DNA of 64,000 nt. Source: Rhizobium mesoamericanum STM3625. GTDB taxonomy: Bacteria; Pseudomonadota; Alphaproteobacteria; Rhizobiales; Rhizobiaceae. Positions 20,038-28,576 of the stretch are shown here, one piece after another (position 1 is the first letter of the stretch; the number at the start of each line of letters is the position of its first letter). A model generated the notes under the pieces. It saw only the letters and a list, made by a program, of their open reading frames with translations, had not been told where the DNA came from and searched no databases. A program made the translations under genes and the position numbers. The DNA lies in NCBI RefSeq assembly GCF_000312665.1, contig NZ_HF536772.1, forward strand, positions 2,667,673 to 2,731,672, in the 5' to 3' direction.

Positions 20038-20840
20038 CGAAATCCGGCAACATTCGCGTCGGCATCGGCGGCTGGACCTTTGATGCATGGCGGGATCATT
20101 TCTATCCTGGGGACCTGAAGCAGAAGGATGAATTGCACTACGCAAGTCGCAAGCTGAAGGTCATTGAGATCAACGGCACCTATTACAGCTCGCAGAAGCC
20201 TGAAACCTTCGCCAAGTGGGCCGCAGATGTACCGGATGGGTTCATCTTTTCGCTCAAGGCCAGTCGTTTCGTCACCAATCGCCGCGTCTTGGCAGAGGCT
20301 GGTGAGTCGATGGAGCGCTTTCTGACCCAGGGCCTGACGGAGCTTGGCCCCCACCTCGGCCCAATCTTATGGCAGTTCGCGCCGACGAAGAAGTTCGATC
20401 CGGATGATTTCGAAGGCTTCCTCAAGTTGTTGCCTGCCAAGCAGGATGGCTTGCCTTTGCAGCATGTCGTCGAGGTGCGCCACGAATCGTTCAAGGTGCC
20501 GGAATTCGTGACGTTGCTGGCGAAATACCGGGTCGCGCCTGTCTGCGCCGAGCACTTCGACTATCCGATGATTGCGGATGTGACGGCCGACTTCGTCTAT
20601 GCGCGCCTTCAGAAAGGGTCGGATGAGATCAAGACCTGTTATTCGCCGGGCGATTTGCAGGCCTGGGCCAGGCGCCTTGAAACCTGGGCGGATGGCAAGG
20701 TGCCCGGCGATCTGCCTCTGGTCGATGGCGATCGCAAGGTCGCCACCGAGCCGCGGGAGGTCTTTGCCTTTATTATTCATGAAGGCAAGGTCAATGCACC
20801 TTTTGGGGCCATGGCACTACAGGAAGCGGTGTCGCGATAG
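20034..20840 (+). CDS. DUF72 (YecE-like) protein
   Basis: This 268-residue TIM-barrel protein of the DUF72 family shows the hallmarks IRVGIGGWTFDAWRDHFYP, EINGTYYSSQKPETFAKWA, FIFSLKASRFVTNRR, LGPILWQFAP and VEVRHESF. The family's function is unknown. AGGAAGGA before the ATG at 20034 and a 4-base overlap with the preceding GNAT gene support this start; a frame from 19977 is longer but unsupported. It is the last gene of the uvrA set and converges on the NAD(P)HX repair gene. Confidence 0.87.
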   Translation: MTKSGNIRVGIGGWTFDAWRDHFYPGDLKQKDELHYASRKLKVIEINGTYYSSQKPETFAKWAADVPDGFIFSLKASRFVTNRRVLAEAGESMERFLTQGLTELGPHLGPILWQFAPTKKFDPDDFEGFLKLLPAKQDGLPLQHVVEVRHESFKVPEFVTLLAKYRVAPVCAEHFDYPMIADVTADFVYARLQKGSDEIKTCYSPGDLQAWARRLETWADGKVPGDLPLVDGDRKVATEPREVFAFIIHEGKVNAPFGAMALQEAVSR

Positions 20841-20845
20841 CGTCG

Positions 20846-22318
20846 TCAGAGCGGACGGACCTGCGTCGCCAGTTCTTCCGCTGTCAAGCCTTTGCCGCCG
20901 AGCAAGCCGGCTTCTCCATGCATGTAGACGCCGGCCGCCGCTGCCTCGAACGCAGGAACACCCTGGGCCATGAGTGCGCCGATGATCCCCGCAAGAACGT
21001 CGCCGGATCCTGCAGTCGCAAGCCAAACAGGCGCATTGGTGTTGATATATGCTCTACCATCAGGCGAGGCGATGACGGTGTCAGCTCCTTTGTAGACGAT
21101 GGCAGCGTTTGCCCGCGCCGCTGCAGCCTGCGCCTTTTCGATCTTGCCAATTGCTGTGTCGGCCGCGATGTCAGGAAACACCCGGCTGAACTCGCCCTCG
21201 TGTGGCGTAATCACCAGTCGCGGTATGCCGGAAAACCGTGAAAACAGTTCGTCAGGCGCATCCTTGAATGAGGAGAGCCCGTCCGCATCCAGCACGAGTT
21301 GTCGCTCGGACAATAAGGCGACGAACCGACGTGCCTTCTCGCCAACGCCGAAACCTGGACCAAGAACGAACGTCTGCAGCCGCTCGTCATGTAGCCAATC
21401 GCTGAGCGCGGCCTCGTCCTCGATCGCGTGCAGCATGATCGCCGTGAGATGGGCCGCATTCTCCCCGACGGCGTCTTTGGGCGCGGCGATTGTGACAAGC
21501 CCTGCCCCTGCTTTCAGCCCCGCCATAGCCGACATCCGCGCCGCGCCGGTCTTGCTCGCTTCACCGGAGAAGACGACGAGGTGACCGCGCTTATATTTAT
21601 GTGTTCCAAGCCTGTTCGATGGTAGCGCCCGGCGCCAAAGTTCGGGTCCGTTCTCGGCGATCTGTTGTTTTTTCTCGGCGTGGATGATGCGACTGGGTAT
21701 ACCAATGTCAAAGACTTCGAGTTCACCGCAGAGCTCGCGCCCCGGCATCAAGAGATGCCCGGGTTTTCTCGTCATGAAGGTGACCGTCCTATCTGCCACA
21801 AACGCCGCGCCACGGACGGATCCGGTGCGACCGTCGACGCCAGATGGTAGATCGACGGCAATCACCGGCACATTTGTCCCGTTTACCCGTTCGATCACGT
21901 CGCGAACACCAGCCGGGACATTCCGGGCAAGACCAGCCCCAAAGATGGCGTCGATGATCACATCGCCGTTCCTCGGCTGATAGGACTCTAGAGATTGTGG
22001 GGCGGCCGGGAAATTGTCCCTAGCCCGAGCGGCATCTCCCTTGAGCCTCGTCGGTTCCCCCATCTGGAATACGTCCACGACAACGCCGCTCTCGTTTAGG
22101 TGTCGTGCCGCGACATAGCCATCACCACCATTGTTGCCCGGCCCGCAAAGAACGGCGGCGCGAAGGACGGCGGGAAAATGACGCAACAAGGTGGCTGCGA
22201 CCGCCTCTCCCGCTCGCTCCATAAGGGCATAGCTGTCGATCCCGGAATCGGCCGCCCTGGCATCGACTGCTGTCATTTCTTCTGGAGTGAGGAGCAGCTT
22301 GGAGATTCCATCGTTCAT
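20846..22318 (-). CDS. nnr: bifunctional NAD(P)H-hydrate epimerase / ADP-dependent dehydratase
   Basis: This 490-residue fusion repairs damaged NAD(P)H hydrates. The N-terminal YjeF_N epimerase domain (to about residue 210) holds LCGPGNNGGDGYVAARHL and VIAVDLPSGVDG. The C-terminal ribokinase-like dehydratase holds YKRGHLVVFSGEASKTGAA, FVLGPGFG, VITPHEGEFSR and the anion-hole region TAGSGDVLAGIIGALMA. The ATG at 22318 gives MNDGISKLLLTPEEM; an upstream frame to 22399 adds a cysteine-rich leader without support. It is followed by convergent DUF72 and diverges from glnB. Confidence 0.93.
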   Translation of the reverse strand: MNDGISKLLLTPEEMTAVDARAADSGIDSYALMERAGEAVAATLLRHFPAVLRAAVLCGPGNNGGDGYVAARHLNESGVVVDVFQMGEPTRLKGDAARARDNFPAAPQSLESYQPRNGDVIIDAIFGAGLARNVPAGVRDVIERVNGTNVPVIAVDLPSGVDGRTGSVRGAAFVADRTVTFMTRKPGHLLMPGRELCGELEVFDIGIPSRIIHAEKKQQIAENGPELWRRALPSNRLGTHKYKRGHLVVFSGEASKTGAARMSAMAGLKAGAGLVTIAAPKDAVGENAAHLTAIMLHAIEDEAALSDWLHDERLQTFVLGPGFGVGEKARRFVALLSERQLVLDADGLSSFKDAPDELFSRFSGIPRLVITPHEGEFSRVFPDIAADTAIGKIEKAQAAAARANAAIVYKGADTVIASPDGRAYINTNAPVWLATAGSGDVLAGIIGALMAQGVPAFEAAAAGVYMHGEAGLLGGKGLTAEELATQVRPL

Positions 22319-22999
<681 letters not shown>

Positions 23000-23056
23000 T
23001 CTTTATCGCCTTTTCGGCGAGCCAAATATCGTCATCTCAAATAAAGGAACTATTTA

Positions 23057-24466
23057 ATGGCGACCGCAAGCGAAATTCTTAAGCAAATCAAGGAAAACGA
23101 TGTCAAGTTCGTGGACCTGCGCTTCACCGATCCAAAGGGCAAGCTGCAGCACGTCACCATGGACGTCGTCTGCGTTGACGAGGACATGTTCGCTGACGGC
23201 GTCATGTTCGACGGTTCCTCGATCGCTGGCTGGAAGGCCATTAACGAATCCGACATGGTGCTGATGCCGGACCCGGAAACGGTTCACATGGACCCCTTCT
23301 TTGCGCAGTCCACCATGGTTATTCTGTGCGATATTCTCGATCCGGTTTCCGGTGAAGCATACAACCGCGATCCGCGCGGCACGGCCAAGAAGGCTGAGGC
23401 TTACCTCAAGGCATCGGGCATCGGCGACACCGTTTTCGTTGGTCCAGAAGCCGAATTCTTCGTCTTCGACGACGTTCGCTACAAGGCTGATCCCTACAAT
23501 ACCGGCTTCAAGGTTGACTCCACGGAACTCCCGTCCAACGACGACACCGAATATGAAACCGGCAACCTTGGTCACCGTCCGCGCGTCAAGGGCGGTTACT
23601 TCCCGGTTCCACCGATCGACAGCTGCCAGGACATGCGTTCGGAAATGCTTACCGTCCTGTCCGAAATGGGTGTCGTCGTCGAGAAGCACCACCACGAAGT
23701 GGCAGCTGCTCAACACGAACTCGGCATCAAGTTCGACACGCTCGTCCGCAACGCCGACAAGATGCAGATATACAAGTACGTCGTGCACCAAGTCGCTAAC
23801 GCCTATGGCAAGACGGCAACCTTCATGCCGAAGCCGATCTTCGGCGACAACGGCTCGGGCATGCACGTGCACCAGTCGATCTGGAAGGGCGGCAAGCCGA
23901 CCTTCGCCGGCGATGAATATGCAGGCCTGTCCGAAACCTGCCTCTATTACATCGGCGGCATCATCAAGCATGCCAAGGCGATCAACGCCTTCACCAATCC
24001 GTCTACGAACTCCTATAAGCGTCTTGTTCCGGGCTATGAAGCGCCGGTTCTGCTCGCCTACTCGGCTCGCAACCGCTCTGCCTCGTGCCGCATCCCATTC
24101 GGCAGCAACCCGAAGGCGAAGCGCGTCGAGGTTCGTTTCCCGGATCCGCTGGCCAACCCTTACCTCGCCTTTGCTGCGATGCTAATGGCCGGCCTCGACG
24201 GTATCAAGAACAAGATCCATCCAGGCAAGGCCATGGATAAGGACCTCTACGACTTGCCTCCGAAGGAACTGAAGAAGATCCCGACGGTCTGCGGCTCGTT
24301 GCGCGAGGCGCTGGAAAGCCTCGACAAGGACCGCAAATTCCTGACGGCCGGCGGCGTCTTCGACGACGATCAGATCGACTCCTTCATCGAGTTGAAGATG
24401 GCCGAGGTGATGCGCTTCGAGATGACGCCGCATCCGGTCGAGTACGACATGTACTATTCAGCTTGA
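23057..24466 (+). CDS. glnA: glutamine synthetase type I
   Basis: This 469-residue GSI has the usual length. It contains [10 protein letters not shown] near 50-59, the catalytic segment [10 protein letters not shown] at 129-138, [12 protein letters not shown] at 263-273, [17 protein letters not shown] with the glutamate flap, and the adenylylation site KDLYDLPP with Tyr398. It condenses glutamate and ammonia with ATP. It follows glnB and should be transcribed with it, plus an own promoter if the 57-bp gap holds one, which I cannot show. Confidence 0.98.
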   Translation: MATASEILKQIKENDVKFVDLRFTDPKGKLQHVTMDVVCVDEDMFADGVMFDGSSIAGWKAINESDMVLMPDPETVHMDPFFAQSTMVILCDILDPVSGEAYNRDPRGTAKKAEAYLKASGIGDTVFVGPEAEFFVFDDVRYKADPYNTGFKVDSTELPSNDDTEYETGNLGHRPRVKGGYFPVPPIDSCQDMRSEMLTVLSEMGVVVEKHHHEVAAAQHELGIKFDTLVRNADKMQIYKYVVHQVANAYGKTATFMPKPIFGDNGSGMHVHQSIWKGGKPTFAGDEYAGLSETCLYYIGGIIKHAKAINAFTNPSTNSYKRLVPGYEAPVLLAYSARNRSASCRIPFGSNPKAKRVEVRFPDPLANPYLAFAAMLMAGLDGIKNKIHPGKAMDKDLYDLPPKELKKIPTVCGSLREALESLDKDRKFLTAGGVFDDDQIDSFIELKMAEVMRFEMTPHPVEYDMYYSA

Positions 24467-24553
24467 TCAAAACACGAGGTCCCGGCTTTGGCTGGGGCTT
24501 CGCCTGCCGATGTCATGGCTGCCGAAGGCGGATATGACACTCATGTGACGAGA

Positions 24554-24581
24554 TCCCGCACAAATCTTGATTTGAGCGGGA
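24554..24581 (+). other. stem-loop in the hspQ leader
   Basis: TCCCGC, A, CAAAT pairs with ATTTG, A, GCGGGA across a CTTG loop, an 11-bp helix with one A-A mismatch. It lies 37 bases before the hspQ start and 90 after glnA. There is no T-run, so a leader structure or mRNA end is as likely as a terminator. Confidence 0.5.
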
Positions 24582-24618
24582 CCAATCACCAAATTAGGTG
24601 ATGAAAGGAAGTCGTACC

Positions 24619-24948
24619 ATGAAAGAAAGAGTAGCAAAGTTTAGTATCGGCGAAGTGGTTCGGCACAAGGTGTTTCCATTCCGCGGCGTCATCTTTGATG
24701 TGGACCCGGAATTCGCGAACACGGAAGAATGGTGGAACTCGATTCCCGCCGAAGTGCGCCCCAGCAAGGATCAACCCTTCTATCATCTGCTGGCCGAGAA
24801 TGATGAAAACGAATACGTTGCCTACGTATCGGAACAGAACCTGATCAACGACGAGAGCGGCGTACCGCTACGCAACGAACAGGTCTACCAGATCTTCGAT
24901 ATGGCACCGACGGGGCAGTTCAAACCCAAGATGAGCTTCGCCCACTAA
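24619..24948 (+). CDS. hspQ: heat shock protein HspQ (hemimethylated-DNA-binding-like)
   Basis: This 109-residue protein starts MKERVAKFSIGEVVRHKVFPFRG and contains FDVDPEFANTEEWW and YHLLAENDENEYVAYVSEQNL, the YccV/HspQ fold. In enterobacteria HspQ is an adaptor that enhances Lon proteolysis. The ATG at 24619 has AAAGGAAG 7 bases upstream; an ATG at 24598 is possible but lacks one. It is a single gene between glnA and a strong terminator. Confidence 0.9.
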   Translation: MKERVAKFSIGEVVRHKVFPFRGVIFDVDPEFANTEEWWNSIPAEVRPSKDQPFYHLLAENDENEYVAYVSEQNLINDESGVPLRNEQVYQIFDMAPTGQFKPKMSFAH

Positions 24949-24964
24949 CCCACTGCTGGCATTC

Positions 24965-25005
24965 AAAACCCCGCCTAAGGCGTGCCGCCTGTGGCGGGTT
25001 TTTTT
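24965..25005 (+). terminator. hspQ intrinsic terminator
   Basis: AAACCCCGCC pairs with GGCGGGTTT (one bulged C) and runs into a stretch of Ts to 25005. It starts 16 bases after the hspQ stop. Confidence 0.8.
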
Positions 25006-25029
25006 CTTTGCCTCAAACGAACAACAAAA

Positions 25030-25050
25030 AACCCGGCGCAAGGCCGGGTT
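25030..25050 (-). terminator. intrinsic terminator of the IalB-like gene
   Basis: AACCCGGC and GCCGGGTT form an 8-bp stem with a 5-base loop and on the minus strand continue as TTTTTGTTG. It lies 26 bases after the stop of the gene at 25076. Confidence 0.75.
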
Positions 25051-25075
25051 CTTCGCGAATTTCAAGGGCCCAGAA

Positions 25076-25735
25076 CTACTGAGCCTTGGCAGCCTTCTGA
25101 GCTTCTTCAAGTTTCTTGCGCGCTTCGTCGGCCTTCTTCTGCATGCTGTCCTGCAGGCTCTTCTGGCTTTCTGCCAGCTTGGAAGCTGAAACCGGTTCGC
25201 CGTCAAACGCGCCGGTGAAGCCTTCGAGCGAGATCTTGATCGGGTTCGGCGCACGACGGAAGTTGATCGAGGTCAGAACCAGATCGGTGCCTTTCTTCAG
25301 GCTGGCGACCATGGCGTCGGTCATCGGGATCTGGGCGACGCAGCGGTCGGGCATGCACATCAGGTAGTCGATCTTCTGAGCCTTGCCGCCGTCGATCTGC
25401 AGCGCAACACCTGGCGGAATCAGGCGGGCGGGCGGCACCGAAACCTGGAGGCTCTTGTTGTTGATCTTGCCGGTGACGGTGATGAGGCCAACGCCGGTGA
25501 CGAGCTGGCCACCGCCTGCGAGGACGATGTTCTGAACAACGCAGACGTCATTGTCTTCCTGCTTGCTGCAGGTCTTGTACCAGCCAAGACGCGGAGCACC
25601 GCCAGCGGTAGCCGGTGCTTCGGAAGGCGCCGCTGCGTCCTGCGCGAAGGACGATACGGGAGCTGCTGCAGCACCAAGCATCACTGCCAGAACGGACAGG
25701 GCTGCCCGCGTTTTGTTTTCAGCCTTGAACATCAT
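25076..25735 (-). CDS. invasion-associated locus B (IalB) family protein
   Basis: This 219-residue exported protein has a signal peptide (hydrophobic ALSVLAVMLGAAAAPVSSFA, cleavage expected after SFAQ). The IalB domain contains WYKTCSKQEDNDVCVVQNI and a second cysteine pair in MCMPDRCVAQIPM. The C-terminus (about residues 180-219) is an Ala/Lys/Glu-rich helix likely to form a coiled coil. IalB proteins are envelope proteins of alphaproteobacteria named from Bartonella; their role in rhizobia is not known. Two ATGs at the start are equivalent. Confidence 0.88.
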   Translation of the reverse strand: MMFKAENKTRAALSVLAVMLGAAAAPVSSFAQDAAAPSEAPATAGGAPRLGWYKTCSKQEDNDVCVVQNIVLAGGGQLVTGVGLITVTGKINNKSLQVSVPPARLIPPGVALQIDGGKAQKIDYLMCMPDRCVAQIPMTDAMVASLKKGTDLVLTSINFRRAPNPIKISLEGFTGAFDGEPVSASKLAESQKSLQDSMQKKADEARKKLEEAQKAAKAQ

Positions 25736-26002
25736 AACGAATTCCGTCTCCTGAAATCCCTTAGGGACGACAACGTGCCATCCTCACCAACAGGGTTGTT
25801 CGCACTCCACCTCTTAAAACAATAAGGCAAATGCATGACCCCCCTACTTCGGGTTCCCCTGTTACATCGCGTCGGGTTAGATATCCAGTGTTTCTTTGCC
25901 CTTTTAAGGGTGAACCGAAAGAATTCGAGCCGGATGGTGAATTGCTGTGGCCGCATGATAGTCTTGCGTCGAATCGTGCCGTTTCCGGAAAGGACCTCAA
26001 CG
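25736..26002. other. divergent upstream region, no gene seen
   Basis: This gap of about 265 bp lies between the divergent IalB-like and binding-protein genes. It must hold both promoters. No clear operator or RNA structure was found. Confidence 0.5.
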
Positions 26003-27808
26003 ATGCTCCGGATCGTTCTCCCCGTTATTTTCACCTTGGCTGGCAGCGCAGCCCTCGCACAGCCCGTGCATGGCATCGCGATGCATGGTGAACCGGCCCT
26101 GCCCGCCGATTTCAAGCATCTTCCCTATGTTAATCCCGATGTGACGAAGGGCGGCAAGATCAGTTATGGTGTCGTTGGAACCTTCGATAGCCTCAATCCC
26201 TTCATCCTGAAAAGCATGCGCACGACAGCGCGCGGCATGTGGGACCCTGAATACGGAAACCTTGTCTTCGAAACGCTGATGCTGCGCTCGCGCGACGAAC
26301 CCTTTACGCTCTACGGGCTGCTGGCAGAATCCGTTGAATGGAACGATGACCGGACCTTTATCCAGTTCAATCTCAACCCGGCCGCCAAGTGGTCTGATGG
26401 TCAGCCGGTGACGCCTGAGGACGTGATTTTCACGCTCAATCTGCTCAAGGAGAAGGGCCGCGTTCCCTTCAGCACGCGGTTGAATGCGGTTGAGAAGATG
26501 GAGAAGGTCGGAGACCACGGCGTTCGCTTCACTTTCAACGACAAGGCGGATCGGGAATTTCCGCTGATTCTCGCCGGATCGACGCCGATCTTGCCGAAAC
26601 ATGCCACCGATCCGGACACATTCGATCGTTCGTCGCTCACGCCTCCCATCGGATCCGGCCCCTACAAGATCAAGTCCTTGAAACCCGGCGAAAGCATCAC
26701 GTTCGAGCGCGATCCCAATTACTGGGGCAAGGACATTCCGGCCAAGGTCGGCCTCGACAACTACGATCAGATATCGGTCCAGTATTTCCTGCAGGACACC
26801 ACCCTCTTCGAGGCCTTCAAGAAGGGGGACATCGACATCTACCCGGACGGCAGCCCCGGCCATTGGGCAAGCGCCTACAGCTTTCCTGCCGCCACGTCGG
26901 GCAACGTCGTGAAGGACACGTTCGAGCCGAAGTTGCCGAGCGGCATGTTTGGTTTCGTCTTCAATACCAGGCGAGCGGTCTTCGCCAATGTGAAGCTTCG
27001 CGAGGGACTGTCGCTGATCTTCGATTTCGAATGGGCAAATAAGAACCTCTACTCGAACGCCTATATTCGCACTCAGAGTTTCTGGCAGAACTCCGATTTG
27101 TCGAGCTTTGGGGTGCCGGCTGACGAACGCGAACTGAAGCTTCTGGGGCCGATCAAGGATCGAATCGATCCGGCGATTCTGGACGGAACATACAAGCTTC
27201 CGGTGACGGACGGATCGGGCCGCGATCGCAATGTCCTGAAACAGGCGGCCGCGCTCCTCAAGGAAGCTGGTTACACGATCAAGAATGGCAAGATGAGCGA
27301 CGCTAGCGGACGGCCGCTTACTTTCGAGATCATGACCCAGAACGCCGATCAGGAAAAACTTGCCGTCTCCTATCAGCGTTCCCTGCAACTCCTTGGCATT
27401 GGAGCGACGATCCGTACGGTCGACGATTCGCAATATCAGACCCGTACGAACAGCTTCGACTACGATGTCATCGTGAAGTCCTATACGTCGTCTCTGTCTC
27501 CGGGCATTGAACAGTTGGGACGATGGTCGTCCGGGGCCAAGGATCGCGAAGGCACAGACAACTTCGCCGGCGTTGCCGATCCTGACGTCGATACGCTGAT
27601 CCAGCACATCCTTATGGCACGCTCGGCCGAAGACTTTACGGCAGCGGTGCGTTCTCATGATCGAATGCTGTTGTCGGGGCACTATGTCCTCCCGCTTTAT
27701 CACGTTGATCAGGAATGGGTTGCCCGTAGCAAGCGCATCGGTCATCCCGACACGGTCCCGCTCTACGGCTATCAGTTGCCGACGTGGTGGGATCAGAGCG
27801 TGCAATAG
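26003..27808 (+). CDS. peptide-type ABC transporter substrate-binding protein
   Basis: This 601-residue periplasmic protein of the SBP_bac_5 (DppA/OppA/YejA) family has a signal peptide (MLRIVLPVIFTLAGSAALAQ) and typical segments such as FQFNLNPAAKWSDGQPVTPEDVIF (positions about 105-130), IGSGPYKIKSLKPGESITFERDPNYWGK and LREGLSLIFDFEW. It most resembles the YejA branch. AAGGA lies 7 bases before the ATG at 26003. No permease or ATPase genes are adjacent, so it must work with a transporter encoded elsewhere. Confidence 0.88.
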   Translation: MLRIVLPVIFTLAGSAALAQPVHGIAMHGEPALPADFKHLPYVNPDVTKGGKISYGVVGTFDSLNPFILKSMRTTARGMWDPEYGNLVFETLMLRSRDEPFTLYGLLAESVEWNDDRTFIQFNLNPAAKWSDGQPVTPEDVIFTLNLLKEKGRVPFSTRLNAVEKMEKVGDHGVRFTFNDKADREFPLILAGSTPILPKHATDPDTFDRSSLTPPIGSGPYKIKSLKPGESITFERDPNYWGKDIPAKVGLDNYDQISVQYFLQDTTLFEAFKKGDIDIYPDGSPGHWASAYSFPAATSGNVVKDTFEPKLPSGMFGFVFNTRRAVFANVKLREGLSLIFDFEWANKNLYSNAYIRTQSFWQNSDLSSFGVPADERELKLLGPIKDRIDPAILDGTYKLPVTDGSGRDRNVLKQAAALLKEAGYTIKNGKMSDASGRPLTFEIMTQNADQEKLAVSYQRSLQLLGIGATIRTVDDSQYQTRTNSFDYDVIVKSYTSSLSPGIEQLGRWSSGAKDREGTDNFAGVADPDVDTLIQHILMARSAEDFTAAVRSHDRMLLSGHYVLPLYHVDQEWVARSKRIGHPDTVPLYGYQLPTWWDQSVQ

Positions 27809-27899
27809 GCGGTTCCCTTTTCCTGCCTGGTTGAAGTCGCCCGCCGCGGGGCCTAGATGGCGGGAAGATTTGGATTTCGGGTAGAAAAAGGAAAAGCCC

Positions 27900-28571
27900 A
27901 TGGAACGTATTACCATCGACGTTGTCTCTGACGTCGTCTGCCCGTGGTGCTACCTCGGCAAGGCGCGGCTTGAGCTTGCGATCGCCGAAGTCCAAGACGA
28001 TATCGGAGTGGACATCAACTGGCGCCCCTACCGGCTCAACCCCGACTACCCGCCTGAAGGCGTCGACCAGAAGCAGGCGTTGGAGCAGAAGCTTGGTGGT
28101 GCCGAGCGCGTCGCTCAAGGACACAAGATGCTGAGGGAGCTTGGTCGTGAGGTCGGCATCAACTTCGATTTTGACGCGATCAAGGTCGGCCCGAATACCC
28201 TCGATGCGCATCGCCTGATCCACTGGGCGATGGTAGAGGATCGCGAGAAACAGGACCGTGTCGTCAATGCCCTCTTCAAGGCGAATTTCGAGGAAGGCCG
28301 CAATGTCGGCGACCATGCCGTCCTGCTCGATATTGCGGAGAAGGCCGGCATGGACCGTGCCGTCGTCTTCTCCCTGCTGGCGTCCGACGCTGATAAGGAC
28401 CTGGTGATCGCCGAGATCGAGGCCGCGCAGAAGATGGGAGTGAACGGTGTCCCATTCTTCATCTTCGATCAGCAGTATGCCGTCAGTGGCGCGCAGACGC
28501 CTGATGTGTTGGCGGGAGCGCTTCGTGACATCGCCAAGGCGAAGGCGGAAGCGCGCGCCGGCATGAACTGA
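27900..28571 (+). CDS. DsbA-family oxidoreductase, FrnE type
   Basis: This 223-residue protein without signal peptide begins MERITIDVVSDVVCPWCYLGK, with the active-site CPWC at residues 14-17. The cis-proline loop is MGVNGVPFFIF. These are the marks of the cytosolic FrnE/2-hydroxychromene-isomerase-like DsbA branch, which acts on disulfides in stress responses; the substrate is unknown. It follows the binding-protein gene at 91 bp and converges with mfd, the stops being 5 bases apart. Confidence 0.88.
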   Translation: MERITIDVVSDVVCPWCYLGKARLELAIAEVQDDIGVDINWRPYRLNPDYPPEGVDQKQALEQKLGGAERVAQGHKMLRELGREVGINFDFDAIKVGPNTLDAHRLIHWAMVEDREKQDRVVNALFKANFEEGRNVGDHAVLLDIAEKAGMDRAVVFSLLASDADKDLVIAEIEAAQKMGVNGVPFFIFDQQYAVSGAQTPDVLAGALRDIAKAKAEARAGMN

Positions 28572-28576
28572 GCGCC

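Noticed and set aside
25997..27916. 639-codon minus-strand open frame
   Set aside because: It is antisense to the peptide-type binding-protein gene, which has a signal peptide and family motifs.
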